Source of the DNA: Flavobacteriales bacterium
GTDB taxonomy: Bacteria > Bacteroidota > Bacteroidia > Flavobacteriales_D > Crocinitomicaceae
Length of the DNA: 35,693 nucleotides
Assembly: GCA_947475275.1 (NCBI GenBank)
Contig: CANJNE010000013.1
Coordinates: forward strand, 1-35,693
Direction: 5' to 3'
Positions within the stretch are counted from its first letter, which is position 1. Each line of letters starts with the position of its first letter. The notes under the pieces were generated by a model. That model saw only the letters and a program-made list of their open reading frames with translations, made no database searches and had not been told where the DNA came from. Position numbers and translations under genes: made by a program. Shown in pieces: positions 16,021 through 24,480 of the stretch.

Positions 16021-18063
16021 ATGAGACAATTTTTTACATTTTTTTTCGCTTTTATTTTTTTAACCACAAATGCACAAGATGATGCTGATATTTCTTGTTT
16101 AGATCCTTCAAAAAAGGTGCTGAAAATTCTTCAAAAAGCAATTGAAATTGAGAGTGAGAAGGAAGCTGTAGAATTGTTTAAAACAGCACTAGCAGAAGCG
16201 CCGGATAATGCTAAGGTGAACTATGAATTTGCTATGTATTTGTATAATTTAGGAAACCGTTATTATGAAACGCAGACCAATACAACTATGGCTGAAAAGT
16301 GTTTTGAGCGGGCAGAGGAATTATTTTTAGAAACCTTAAACCTATGTGAGGATTATCATGCAAGTTGCAGTTACTGTCTTGGGGTAATTAATTATGGTAA
16401 GATGAATGATGAGGAGGCCATCAAGTGGTTTAAAGAATTCAAAGAGTTTAAATCGGATGATGTTTCTAAATATCCTGACGATTATGACAAGCAGTTAAAG
16501 GATGTAACAGCTGTACTAGCCGAAATGGAAGAGCAACAATCAGTTTTAGAATCTACTGTTCCTTTCGAACCCTTGATGGTAGAAAATGTGAGTTCCAGAT
16601 TTGATGAATATTTCCCAATGATTTCACCGGATAATGAACTTATTTTTTTTACTAGAAAATCTGATAAATCTTCACTAGGAGATATTGCATCAAAGATGAT
16701 TGAGGAGTTTACGGTCTCTCAAAGGACTGATATTTTTTCAAATTTTGATTCCGGTGAGGCTTTGCCATTGCCTTTCAATGATGGAACGTATACCAATTAT
16801 GGATCTGCAACACTTTCCCTAGATAACAAGGAAATGATAATTTGCGCATGTAAAGAGGAAGAGGTTAGGGGTAATAAATACAATAATTGTGATTTATACA
16901 TAACCACCTACAAGCGTTCCGGTAAAGGTGGCAATGATTTTAATTGGACACCATTGGTGAATCTTGGTAATGGTATCAATACAAAAGATGGATGGGAAGC
17001 ACAGCCAACATTATCCGCTGATGGGAATACACTATATTTCACTGCAACACGAGCCAACACAAGAGACAATGACATATTTGTTTCAAAAAGAAATGAGGAT
17101 GGAACTTGGGGTACGGCTGTTCCTTTTGATGTTATCAATACTGCTGGTAAGGATAAAAGTCCATTTCTTCATCAGGACAGTGAAACATTGTATTTTGTAT
17201 CCTCTTGCACCGATACAAGAAAGGGAATAGGAGGGCTTGATATTTTTTACATCAGAAAAGAAAATGGTGAATGGACAGAACCAAAAAATATAGGTTTCCC
17301 TATAAATTCTACTGAAGATGAAATAGGTCTTTTTGTTTCCATTGATGGAAAAGAGGCTTTTTACTCATCAAGACAAAATGGAGATTGGAATATTTATTCT
17401 TTCGAATTGTATGAAGAGGCCAGGCCACAAGCAGTGGCAATGATTAAAGGCGAACTGAAAGATGATAAAGGTAATCCTGTTAGTGATGCTTCAATTCAAA
17501 TTGAATACGAGAATTCAGATGATCGCACTGAAATCAAAGTCAATGGTGATGATGGAAAATATGCCGCAATTGTTAAAATAGAAGAGGCACAAGACATAAT
17601 GGTCACTATTAAAAAAGAGGGTGTGGCTTTTGATTCTAAATTAATTGAAAAAGAATCATTTGGCGCGGGAGACCCTATAATTCGCGACAATAATTTATCA
17701 GTTAGAGAACTAAAAGAAGGTGAAGCATATACAATAAATGACATCCTTTTTGCCTCCAGTTCTGCTGAATTGAATGAAAACTCCAAATTTATCCTAAAAA
17801 GTTTTGCCGGATTTCTAATAGATAATCCCACAATAAATGTTTCCATTCAAGGTCATACTGATGATTTAGGTGAAGAAAATAAGAATTTGATCTTATCAGA
17901 AAATCGTGCTAAAAGTGTTATGAATTATCTCGTTTCAATGGGAGTGAAGGCCGAACGTCTTAATGCCAAAGGTTTTGGAGAATCAAAACCGAAAATACCG
18001 AATACTTCTGATGAGAATCGTTCCCAAAACAGGAGGACAGAGTTTTTAATTGAAAAGCTATAA
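16021..18063 (+). CDS. PorE-like TPR/PD40/OmpA outer-membrane-linked protein
   Basis: A 680-residue protein with signal peptide (MRQFFTFFFAFIFLTTNAQ). The domain order is TPR helices (~30-165, Cys-containing), a PD40/WD40-like propeller (~185-470; repeats such as FPMISPDNELIFFTRK, ATLSLDNKEMIICAC, PTLSADGNTLYFTATR, PFLHQDSETLYFVSS), a carboxypeptidase-regulatory-like domain (~478-555, IKGELKDDKGNPVSDASIQI) and a C-terminal OmpA domain (~570-680; GHTDDLGEENKNLILSENRA, NRRTEFLIEKL) that binds peptidoglycan. This is exactly the PorE architecture of the T9SS, but PorE is a lipoprotein and no lipobox is seen here, so it may be a paralogue. ATG 16021 is chosen because the nearby ATG at 16013 hits a stop at once. 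Confidence 0.85.
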   Translation: MRQFFTFFFAFIFLTTNAQDDADISCLDPSKKVLKILQKAIEIESEKEAVELFKTALAEAPDNAKVNYEFAMYLYNLGNRYYETQTNTTMAEKCFERAEELFLETLNLCEDYHASCSYCLGVINYGKMNDEEAIKWFKEFKEFKSDDVSKYPDDYDKQLKDVTAVLAEMEEQQSVLESTVPFEPLMVENVSSRFDEYFPMISPDNELIFFTRKSDKSSLGDIASKMIEEFTVSQRTDIFSNFDSGEALPLPFNDGTYTNYGSATLSLDNKEMIICACKEEEVRGNKYNNCDLYITTYKRSGKGGNDFNWTPLVNLGNGINTKDGWEAQPTLSADGNTLYFTATRANTRDNDIFVSKRNEDGTWGTAVPFDVINTAGKDKSPFLHQDSETLYFVSSCTDTRKGIGGLDIFYIRKENGEWTEPKNIGFPINSTEDEIGLFVSIDGKEAFYSSRQNGDWNIYSFELYEEARPQAVAMIKGELKDDKGNPVSDASIQIEYENSDDRTEIKVNGDDGKYAAIVKIEEAQDIMVTIKKEGVAFDSKLIEKESFGAGDPIIRDNNLSVRELKEGEAYTINDILFASSSAELNENSKFILKSFAGFLIDNPTINVSIQGHTDDLGEENKNLILSENRAKSVMNYLVSMGVKAERLNAKGFGESKPKIPNTSDENRSQNRRTEFLIEKL

Positions 18064-18117
18064 AACCCAAGCGAAATAATCAATTTCTTTTAAAAACATT
18101 TTTCAATAATAATTCGC

Positions 18118-18125
18118 TATCTTCG
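18118..18125 (+). promoter_or_regulatory. Candidate -7 box driving the cobalamin riboswitch transcript
   Basis: TATCTTCG differs by one base from TAnnTTTG. Transcription would start about 6-8 bp downstream, just where the P1 stem of the riboswitch begins (18135), which supports the assignment. Confidence 0.5.
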
Positions 18126-18132
18126 CGACGAT

Positions 18133-18287
18133 TTTATGGTTTTCGTCTGCGAAATTAATAAGGAATCCGGTGAAATTCTGGAACTGTGTCTGCAGCTGTA
18201 ATTACTGTTAAATCGCATCAAATGTCACTGTCTTACAAAGGATGGGAAGACGATGCGAGTTGGTAAAAGTCAGAATACTTGCCATAG
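18133..18287 (+). promoter_or_regulatory. Cobalamin (B12) riboswitch aptamer
   Basis: Conserved B12-element segments occur in the right order and spacing: GGAATCCGGTGAAATTCTGG (18162-18181), CTGCAGCTGTAA, GTCACTGT (18224-18231), GGGAAGACGATGCGA and AAGTCAGAATACTTGCC ending near 18283. Closing stem P1 is supported by TATGG 18135-18139 with CCATA 18282-18286. A further helix is supported by TCGCATC 18213-18219 pairing with GATGCGA 18252-18258. The aptamer binds a cobalamin and normally represses the downstream gene when B12 is plentiful. It is followed by ~130 nt of leader before the BtuG-like gene. Confidence 0.95.
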
Positions 18288-18414
18288 ATGTTGAGCGAAG
18301 ACTTCAGATTAAAGTCGGTCTCATGACTGCTAATCCCTTGGATAGTTGGTTGTGTCCCTCTTTTTTCATGTTTCCGTTTTTTGGTTTATTATTTAATTTT
18401 TAAAAACAGAAAAA
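18288..18414 (+). promoter_or_regulatory. Riboswitch leader / possible expression platform
   Basis: This leader between the aptamer and the ATG at 18415 contains alternatives that cannot form together: GACTT at 18300-18304 can pair with AAGTC (~18312-18316), which can otherwise pair in part with GACT at ~18325. A weak hairpin (GGATA with TGTCC, one G-T) precedes CTCTTTTTTC near 18358-18367, a possible weak terminator. I cannot tell whether control acts on transcription or translation. Confidence 0.4.
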
Positions 18415-19692
18415 ATGAAAAAAATTACACTTTTATTGTCACTTTGTTTGAGCAACTTTATGCTAGCTCAAAACTATGTTCATCAAGTTTATGTGCTAAA
18501 TGAAGGTTATTTTGATTACCAAACAAACACCATTCTTGAACCAGTAACATTAGGGTCATATAATCCTCAATCAGGAGTTTATTCGGTAGTTGATACAATT
18601 GAAAATATGCGTTTTGGTTCTGACATATACGTGGATGGAGATTTTGCATATGTAGCTGCTGATAGCAAGATCATGAAGTACAATAAAAATACAAATCAAT
18701 TGGTAGGAAGTGTGGATTGTCCTGGTGTTAGAAATGTTGTGGTATCCAACAATTATCTGGTTGCTACAAGGGGAGAATATTTGACGACATTCGATTCCTA
18801 TTTACATGTTTATGATGCAACTTCTTTACAGTTGGTTCAGGCAATTGATACGGTAAATGGTCCAAAGTGGGCAGCTCAAAATATGGTAATCAATGGTTCA
18901 ACAGTATATATAGCAGTGAATAATGGCTATGAATGGGGTAATGAAAAAGGTATAATTGGTCAACTTGACTTATCAAATTTGACTTATGGTAATGAAATTG
19001 ATTTAGGTTTGGATGGACGTAATCCTGATAACATGATGATTTCTGGATCAACCATTTTAACGGTTAATAACAAGGATTGGTCTGGAGCTTCTGTTTCAAA
19101 GTATGATATTGTTTCTGGTATTGCGACAACAAATACTATAGCTTCAACAATAACAGGATGTGGAACGTCATGTTTGAGAGAAGATAAAGTTGTTTACCAA
19201 ATTTCAGGTGAATCTACTTTGAATGAATGGAATATATTAACCATGTCCCCGGTTGGACCCGTTGCGAATCATAATCTAAATTATTATGAAATTGTGGAAG
19301 ATCAAATCAATGGGTTGTTTTATGCAAGCAATACAGATTTCTTCTCTTTTGGTAAAGTAAATATTTACGATGCATCGAACAATTTTATAAATAGTTTCGA
19401 TACCGGTGTATCTCCTGGAACTATTGCTTTTGATGTTAGAAGTGCTGCCGGATTGAATGATCTAAATTTTTCCGTTAATGTATATCCCAATCCTAGCAAT
19501 GGTTTAATTCAAATTGAGGGAATTACTGACGCTGAGGTTGCAGTATATTCAATCACTGGTGAAAAATTGTTGTCACTTGATATGTTGAATTCTTCAACGG
19601 TAGATCTTTCTGAACTGCCTTCAGGAAATTATTTTGTCAGCATTATACAAAACGATTTTACGAAAACAGTAAAAGTTATTTTGACAAAGTAA
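18415..19692 (+). CDS. BtuG-like surface beta-propeller with T9SS sorting domain (B12-regulated)
   Basis: A 425-residue protein with signal peptide (MKKITLLLSLCLSNFMLAQ). The body (~20-340) is a YncE/YVTN-type propeller: VYVLNEGYFDYQTN, FGSDIYVDGDFAYVAADSKIMKYN, LVGSVDCPGVRNVVVSNNYL, WAAQNMVINGSTVYIAVNNGY, NPDNMMISGSTILTVNN, FDTGVSPGTIAFDV. The last ~75 residues are a type A T9SS sorting domain (VNVYPNPSNGLIQIEG, DLSELPSGNYFVSII). In gut Bacteroides the propeller lipoprotein BtuG captures B12 at the cell surface and works with BtuB. The riboswitch directly upstream and the N-terminal NEG motif make a BtuG-like role likely here, but B12 binding is inferred, and no BtuB gene is present in the window. 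Confidence 0.8.
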   Translation: MKKITLLLSLCLSNFMLAQNYVHQVYVLNEGYFDYQTNTILEPVTLGSYNPQSGVYSVVDTIENMRFGSDIYVDGDFAYVAADSKIMKYNKNTNQLVGSVDCPGVRNVVVSNNYLVATRGEYLTTFDSYLHVYDATSLQLVQAIDTVNGPKWAAQNMVINGSTVYIAVNNGYEWGNEKGIIGQLDLSNLTYGNEIDLGLDGRNPDNMMISGSTILTVNNKDWSGASVSKYDIVSGIATTNTIASTITGCGTSCLREDKVVYQISGESTLNEWNILTMSPVGPVANHNLNYYEIVEDQINGLFYASNTDFFSFGKVNIYDASNNFINSFDTGVSPGTIAFDVRSAAGLNDLNFSVNVYPNPSNGLIQIEGITDAEVAVYSITGEKLLSLDMLNSSTVDLSELPSGNYFVSIIQNDFTKTVKVILTK

Positions 19693-19695
19693 TCC

Positions 19696-20283
19696 ATGTC
19701 GTTCTTGTCTTCTGATTATTGGTCAAACCGTTACGAAGTTGGTCAGACTGGTTGGGATTTAAAAAATATTTCTCCTCCTCTTAAGGCCTACATCGATCAA
19801 TTGCAGAACAAAAACTTAAGAATATTAATTCCTGGTGCGGGTTATGGGTATGAGGTAATGTATCTTTTTCAAAAGGGTTTTACGCATGTTAATTATCTTG
19901 ATTTTTCGCCCGCTCCTTTGGAAAATTTCAAAAAAAATCTTCCAGAATTTCCGGAAGAACAATTGTTTTGTGAGGATTTCTTTAAACATACAGGAGCATA
20001 TGATTTGATTTTAGAACAAACCTTGTTTTGTGCTATAGATCCTGAATTGAGAGATTATTATGCGAAAAAAGTTAATGATCTTCTAGTTCCTGGTGGAAAG
20101 CTTGTTGGTCTTTTATTTAACCGTCAATTCGATTCAGGGCCTCCATTTGGTGGAACAAAAGAAGAATATATGAGACGTTTTGAACCTTATTTTTCAATTT
20201 GTAAAATGGAAACCTGCTACAATTCTGTTGATGCAAGATCGGGAACTGAACTATTTATTCAGTTGCAAAAAAGTGTAAGTTGA
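19696..20283 (+). CDS. TPMT-family SAM-dependent methyltransferase
   Basis: A 195-residue class I methyltransferase. DYWSNRYEVGQTGWDLKNIS near the N-terminus and SPPLKAYIDQL are the TPMT-family signature. SAM-binding motif I is ILIPGAGYGYE (residues ~44-54), motif II is NYLDFSPAPLENF and EDFF; later blocks are DLILEQTLFCAIDP, LLVPGGKLVGLLF, GPPFGGTKEEYMRRF and CYNSVDARSGTELFIQL. Family members methylate thiols, thiopurines or Se/Te compounds. Its start lies 3 bp after the stop of the B12-regulated propeller gene, so it should be on the riboswitch-controlled transcript. The link to cobalamin is not known. Confidence 0.9.
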   Translation: MSFLSSDYWSNRYEVGQTGWDLKNISPPLKAYIDQLQNKNLRILIPGAGYGYEVMYLFQKGFTHVNYLDFSPAPLENFKKNLPEFPEEQLFCEDFFKHTGAYDLILEQTLFCAIDPELRDYYAKKVNDLLVPGGKLVGLLFNRQFDSGPPFGGTKEEYMRRFEPYFSICKMETCYNSVDARSGTELFIQLQKSVS

Positions 20284-20334
20284 TTATTATACTTGTAGAA
20301 AATTAGCCTTTATTCGCTGATTTATTTCTTTCAT

Positions 20335-20379
20335 ATGGGAAAACAGTCAGAACTTCCACCAAAAAAGTCTGGTGAATAG
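20335..20379 (+). other. Possible 14-codon leader ORF overlapping the PEP synthase start
   Basis: ATG at 20335 opens MGKQSELPPKKSGE and stops with TAG at 20377-20379, overlapping the GTG start of the PEP synthase gene at 20372 in another frame. The arrangement would suit translational coupling, but such a short ORF can occur by chance. Confidence 0.25.
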
Positions 20380-22771
20380 TTTTCCTTTAATTCAATCTTT
20401 TGAAGAAATTTCCTCTAGTAATGTTTTAAATTATGGAGGGAAAAATACGGCACTTGCTGAGTTGCAAAAAATTGCAAAACGCTCTGGTTTTCATGTTGCT
20501 GAGGGATTTGCACTGTCTGCCTTAATTTTTTGGCAATTTATTGTCGATAATAGATTGGAACTTCAAATAAAAAGAGCCTTATCTAATTTGGACACAACAC
20601 ATTATTCCAATTTAGAACTAGTATCTATGGAAATCAAATCCTTGATTCTAAGCGGGAAATTTTCGGAGGAAATCAAGGAAAACATATCTCAATTTTATGA
20701 TGAACTCTGCGGTAAAATAGGAAGACTCACAGAAGTTGCTGTGAGAAGCAGCGCAACATCCGAAGATTCACCCGGAGCTAGTTTTGCAGGTCAACACGAT
20801 AGTTTTCTTAATGTAAAGGGACTAGATAATTTGATTGAGTCAATTAAGAAATGTTATGCGTCACTCTATAATGCAAGAGCTATTAAATATAGAATTGATA
20901 AAGGATTCAGACACGAAGATGTAAGCATTTCAGTTGGAATTCAAACAATGATCAGGTCTGATTTAGCTTCTTCAGGTATAATCTTTACTATTGATCCTGA
21001 TTCGGGATTTAAGAATGTTTTGGTAATTCAATCTACCTACGGCTTGGGAGAGGGAATTGTGCAGGGATTAATAAATCCAGATGAACATGTTGTATTCAAA
21101 GAAAGTATTGCTAAGCACGATATTTTTCCAGTATTGGCTACCAAAATTGGCTCTAAACATTTGACTATAATTTATCGTAAAAATGGCAATGGAACGGTAA
21201 AAACAAAAACCGACTTGTCAAAGCGCAATCAATTTGTTTTATCGAATAGTGAAATTCAAAAATTAAGTTTTTGGGCTATACATATTGAAAAATACTTTGG
21301 AATGCCGATGGATATTGAGTGGGCCAAGGATGGTGAAACGAATCATTTTTACATATTGCAAGCAAGGCCTGAGACTATTCACTCTATAAAAAATAATAAT
21401 TCAATAAAAACATATGAATTATTACAGAAAGGTAATGTTGTTTGCACAGGGGAGGCAGTTGGATATGGAATTATAGCAGGTGAGGTATGTGTTTTAAATC
21501 ATCTTTCAGAGGCAAAGAATTTTAAGGAAGGTCAAATACTGGTTACCAAAAATACGAATCCTGATTGGGAGCCGATATTAAAAAAAGCTGCAGCAATAAT
21601 AACCGAAAGAGGCGGAAGGACAAGTCATGCTGCTATTGTAGCAAGAGAATTAGGTGCCCTGGCAGTTGTTGGAGTGAAAAATGCAATGGGTATATTTGAA
21701 AATGGACAGCAAATTACGATAGACAATACTTCGGGTAATATTGCAAACATTTACAATGAAATTTTACAATGGAAAGTAAATGAGCGCAGCTTCGATAAAG
21801 AATTAAATACTAAAACTAAAGCGTCATTGATTTTGTCTAACCCAAATCAAGCTTTTCAACACGCACTGTATCCATCGTCAGGAGTTGGTTTATTGAGGCT
21901 AGAATTCCTAATCAATAGCGAAATTGGCATCCATCCTTTAGCTTTGATTCATTTTGATGATTTAAAATCGAAAGATATTAAAAAGAAAATAGCAGTTCGA
22001 ACCCAATCATTTTCGAGTAAAGCAGAATTTTATATATCCAAATTATCAGAAGGAATTTGCAAAATAGCTGCTGCATTTTATCCTAAACCAGTTCTCGTGA
22101 GGTTTAGCGATTTCAAATCCAATGAATATAAGATGCTTCTTGGTGGTCAGGAATTTGAACAGATGGAGGAAAATCCGATGCTGGGTTTTCGGGGTGCTTC
22201 TCGATATTTAAATCCAACTTTTTCTGATGCCTTCAAGCTAGAATGCGAAGCATTAAAAAGGGTAAGAGATGTTCTCGGTTTTAAAAATGTTCAAATTATG
22301 ATTCCTTTTTGCAGAACAGTTCAAGAGGCACATGATGTTGTTCAATTACTCAAGCAAAACGGATTGAAAAAAGGACAATCTAACTTGGAATTATTTATGA
22401 TGCTTGAAGTGCCAAGCAATGTTATTTTATTCGAACAATTTGCAAATTATTTCGATGGTTTTTCAATCGGATCGAATGATTTGACACAATTAACACTGGG
22501 AATCGATCGTGATGCTGATAAAATAGGTTACCTGTTTAATGAAAATGATCCAGCTATAATTGAATCCATTTCTAAAGTTGTTGAAATGGCTAAAAAAAGA
22601 CACAAAAAAATTGGTATTTGTGGTCAGGCACCAAGTGATTCAGGAGAATTTATTCAGTTTTTAGTAGGCGCAGGAATTGATAGTATTTCATTTACTCCAG
22701 ATGCTTTTTTCAAAGGTTTTGAAGCTATAAAAGAGGTTGAAGAAAAAAATATACTTATATGTCAAGATTAG
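20372..22771 (+). CDS. ppsA: Phosphoenolpyruvate synthase-like protein
   Basis: A 799-residue protein with the three PpsA/PPDK modules in order: an N-terminal ATP-grasp domain (GGKNTALAEL, AVRSSATSEDSPGASFAGQHDSFL, PMDIEWAKDG, ILQARPETI), the swivelling phospho-His domain (ERGGRTSHAAIVARELG, His419) and the C-terminal PEP-binding TIM barrel (NPMLGFRGASRYL, MIPFCRT, SIGSNDLTQLTLGIDRD, GICGQAPSD with catalytic Cys750). It converts pyruvate, ATP and water to PEP, AMP and phosphate, serving gluconeogenesis. Length is near the usual ~790. It starts with GTG, since no ATG lies close upstream in frame. Sequence spacing around the barrel (ALIHFDDLKS) looks diverged from enterobacterial PpsA, so a PEP-synthase-like variant is possible. 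It overlaps the SDR gene by 13 bp. Confidence 0.88.
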   Translation: MNSFPLIQSFEEISSSNVLNYGGKNTALAELQKIAKRSGFHVAEGFALSALIFWQFIVDNRLELQIKRALSNLDTTHYSNLELVSMEIKSLILSGKFSEEIKENISQFYDELCGKIGRLTEVAVRSSATSEDSPGASFAGQHDSFLNVKGLDNLIESIKKCYASLYNARAIKYRIDKGFRHEDVSISVGIQTMIRSDLASSGIIFTIDPDSGFKNVLVIQSTYGLGEGIVQGLINPDEHVVFKESIAKHDIFPVLATKIGSKHLTIIYRKNGNGTVKTKTDLSKRNQFVLSNSEIQKLSFWAIHIEKYFGMPMDIEWAKDGETNHFYILQARPETIHSIKNNNSIKTYELLQKGNVVCTGEAVGYGIIAGEVCVLNHLSEAKNFKEGQILVTKNTNPDWEPILKKAAAIITERGGRTSHAAIVARELGALAVVGVKNAMGIFENGQQITIDNTSGNIANIYNEILQWKVNERSFDKELNTKTKASLILSNPNQAFQHALYPSSGVGLLRLEFLINSEIGIHPLALIHFDDLKSKDIKKKIAVRTQSFSSKAEFYISKLSEGICKIAAAFYPKPVLVRFSDFKSNEYKMLLGGQEFEQMEENPMLGFRGASRYLNPTFSDAFKLECEALKRVRDVLGFKNVQIMIPFCRTVQEAHDVVQLLKQNGLKKGQSNLELFMMLEVPSNVILFEQFANYFDGFSIGSNDLTQLTLGIDRDADKIGYLFNENDPAIIESISKVVEMAKKRHKKIGICGQAPSDSGEFIQFLVGAGIDSISFTPDAFFKGFEAIKEVEEKNILICQD

Positions 22772-23517
22772 AAAATAAAACAGTCCTTTTAACCGGTGCA
22801 GCTTCTGGAATCGGAGCAGCAATTGTTACTGAATTTGTTAAAGAAGGGGCTACAATGGTATTAATGGATAAGGATGTAGAAAATTTGAATAAACTTTCTC
22901 GTGAGATTCCGCATGAAACAGGTCAACTTATAACCGTTGGTGGAGATGTTTCTAAAGAGGAGGATGTTAGGAGGTTTATTGAAAGTGGTGTTTCACATTT
23001 TGGCGGAATAGATGTTTTGATCAATAATGCGGGAATAATGGATGACTTTTGTCCTGTAGCAGAAACAACCATTAACGCATGGGAAAATGTATTGGCTGTC
23101 AATTTAAACAGTTGTTTTTACACGACAAGACTGGTTGTGCCGATCATGGAACAGGCAAAAAGCGGCGTTATTATAAATATCTCTTCGGTTGCTGGAAGTC
23201 ACGGGGCAAGAGCTGGACTGGCATATACCGTTTCAAAGCATGCCATGGAAGGATTAACACGTAATATTGCTTTTATGTATGCTGTAAAAGGAATACGATG
23301 CAATGCTATCGCACCAGGAGGCGTTAATACCAATATTGGTAAAAACATGCACCCAAATGATTTTGGTTATAATAGGACCAACTCTGGAACCGGAAGTATG
23401 CCTAGAATGGGAGAACCTGAAGAAATTGCGAAAGTCGCCTTATTTCTTTCTTCAGACGATGCTTCCTATATCAATGGATCAGTTGTAACAGTTGATGGAG
23501 GTTGGACAGCTTATTAA
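22759..23517 (+). CDS. Short-chain dehydrogenase/reductase (classical SDR)
   Basis: A 252-residue classical SDR. The NAD(P)-binding motif is TGAASGIG (residues 12-19), with NNAG near 90 and the catalytic set Ser143, Tyr156 and Lys160 (ISSVAGSHGARAGLAYTVSK). A C-terminal INGSVVTVDGGW block is typical of FabG/glucose-dehydrogenase-like members. An Asp at the end of the second strand (LMDKD) suggests NAD+ preference. The substrate is unknown. Its ATG lies inside the 3' end of ppsA, so the two are probably translationally coupled. Confidence 0.9.
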   Translation: MSRLENKTVLLTGAASGIGAAIVTEFVKEGATMVLMDKDVENLNKLSREIPHETGQLITVGGDVSKEEDVRRFIESGVSHFGGIDVLINNAGIMDDFCPVAETTINAWENVLAVNLNSCFYTTRLVVPIMEQAKSGVIINISSVAGSHGARAGLAYTVSKHAMEGLTRNIAFMYAVKGIRCNAIAPGGVNTNIGKNMHPNDFGYNRTNSGTGSMPRMGEPEEIAKVALFLSSDDASYINGSVVTVDGGWTAY

Positions 23518-24467
23518 AGTAAAGCATCAATTATACTGTCCATAGAATATCCTTCAGCCTCAGCACGATAATTTCTCACAATCCTGTGTCTTAGAATTGG
23601 TTTAGCTACAGCTTTAACATCCTCGATATCTGGTGAATATTTTCCTCTTATAGCCGCATGACATTTAGCACCTACGATTAGGAATTGAGAAGCTCTAGGT
23701 CCAGCACCCCAGGATATAAAATCTTTGGTGATTTGAGGAGCAAATTCTGAATTCGCACGTGTTTTGCCAACCAATTTAACCGCATATTCCATCACGTTAT
23801 CAGCAACAGGAATTCTTCTTATCAAATCTTGGTATTCGATAATATTATCTCCGGTAAGAACATGACGAAGTTCAATTTTGGTATCCGATGTTGTTGATTT
23901 AACTATGGCTAATTCTTCCACATAACTTGGATAATCAACCCAAACATTGAACATAAATCGATCTAACTGAGCTTCAGGTAGGGGATATGTTCCCTCTTGC
24001 TCGATGGGATTTTGTGTTGCTAAAACAAAGAAAGGGTTTGGTAATTTATAGTTAACACCACCAGCCGTAACAGATCGTTCTTGCATTGCTTCCAATAATG
24101 CAGATTGCGTTTTTGGCGGCGTACGATTGATCTCATCAGCTAAAATGATATTTGAGAATAATGGCCCTTTTATAAATTTAAATTGACGATTTTCATCCAA
24201 AATTTCTGATCCAATAATGTCTGATGGCATTAAATCTGGAGTAAATTGTATACGATTAAAACTAAGTCCAAGCGTTTGAGATATGGTATTTACCAATAAA
24301 GTTTTAGCCAATCCCGGAACACCAACCAACAAACAATGCCCTCTTGAGAATATTGAAATCAGCACTTGGTCAACTACATCATCCTGACCAACGATAACCT
24401 TATGAATTTCTTGTTTTAATTCTTTATAATGCTCAACAAGTTGATCTATTGCTTTTGTATCTGACAT
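23514..24467 (-). CDS. MoxR-family AAA+ ATPase
   Basis: The start is set at ATG 24465-24467 (317 residues, MSDTKAIDQLVEHYKEL); a longer in-frame start at 24551 would run into the surA gene and adds residues untypical of the family. Motifs: VIVGQDDVVDQVLI, Walker A GVPGLAKT, QFTPDLMPSDIIG, Walker B ILADEINRTPPKTQSALLEAMQE, sensor 1 FVLATQNPIEQEGTYPLPEAQLDRF and sensor 2 GPRASQ. MoxR proteins act as chaperones, often with vWA-domain proteins, but none is in the window. It starts 13 bp after the surA-like stop, and its own stop overlaps the SDR stop by 4 bp. Confidence 0.93.
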   Translation of the reverse strand: MSDTKAIDQLVEHYKELKQEIHKVIVGQDDVVDQVLISIFSRGHCLLVGVPGLAKTLLVNTISQTLGLSFNRIQFTPDLMPSDIIGSEILDENRQFKFIKGPLFSNIILADEINRTPPKTQSALLEAMQERSVTAGGVNYKLPNPFFVLATQNPIEQEGTYPLPEAQLDRFMFNVWVDYPSYVEELAIVKSTTSDTKIELRHVLTGDNIIEYQDLIRRIPVADNVMEYAVKLVGKTRANSEFAPQITKDFISWGAGPRASQFLIVGAKCHAAIRGKYSPDIEDVKAVAKPILRHRIVRNYRAEAEGYSMDSIIDALL

Positions 24468-24480
24468 GCTTAGAATATTT

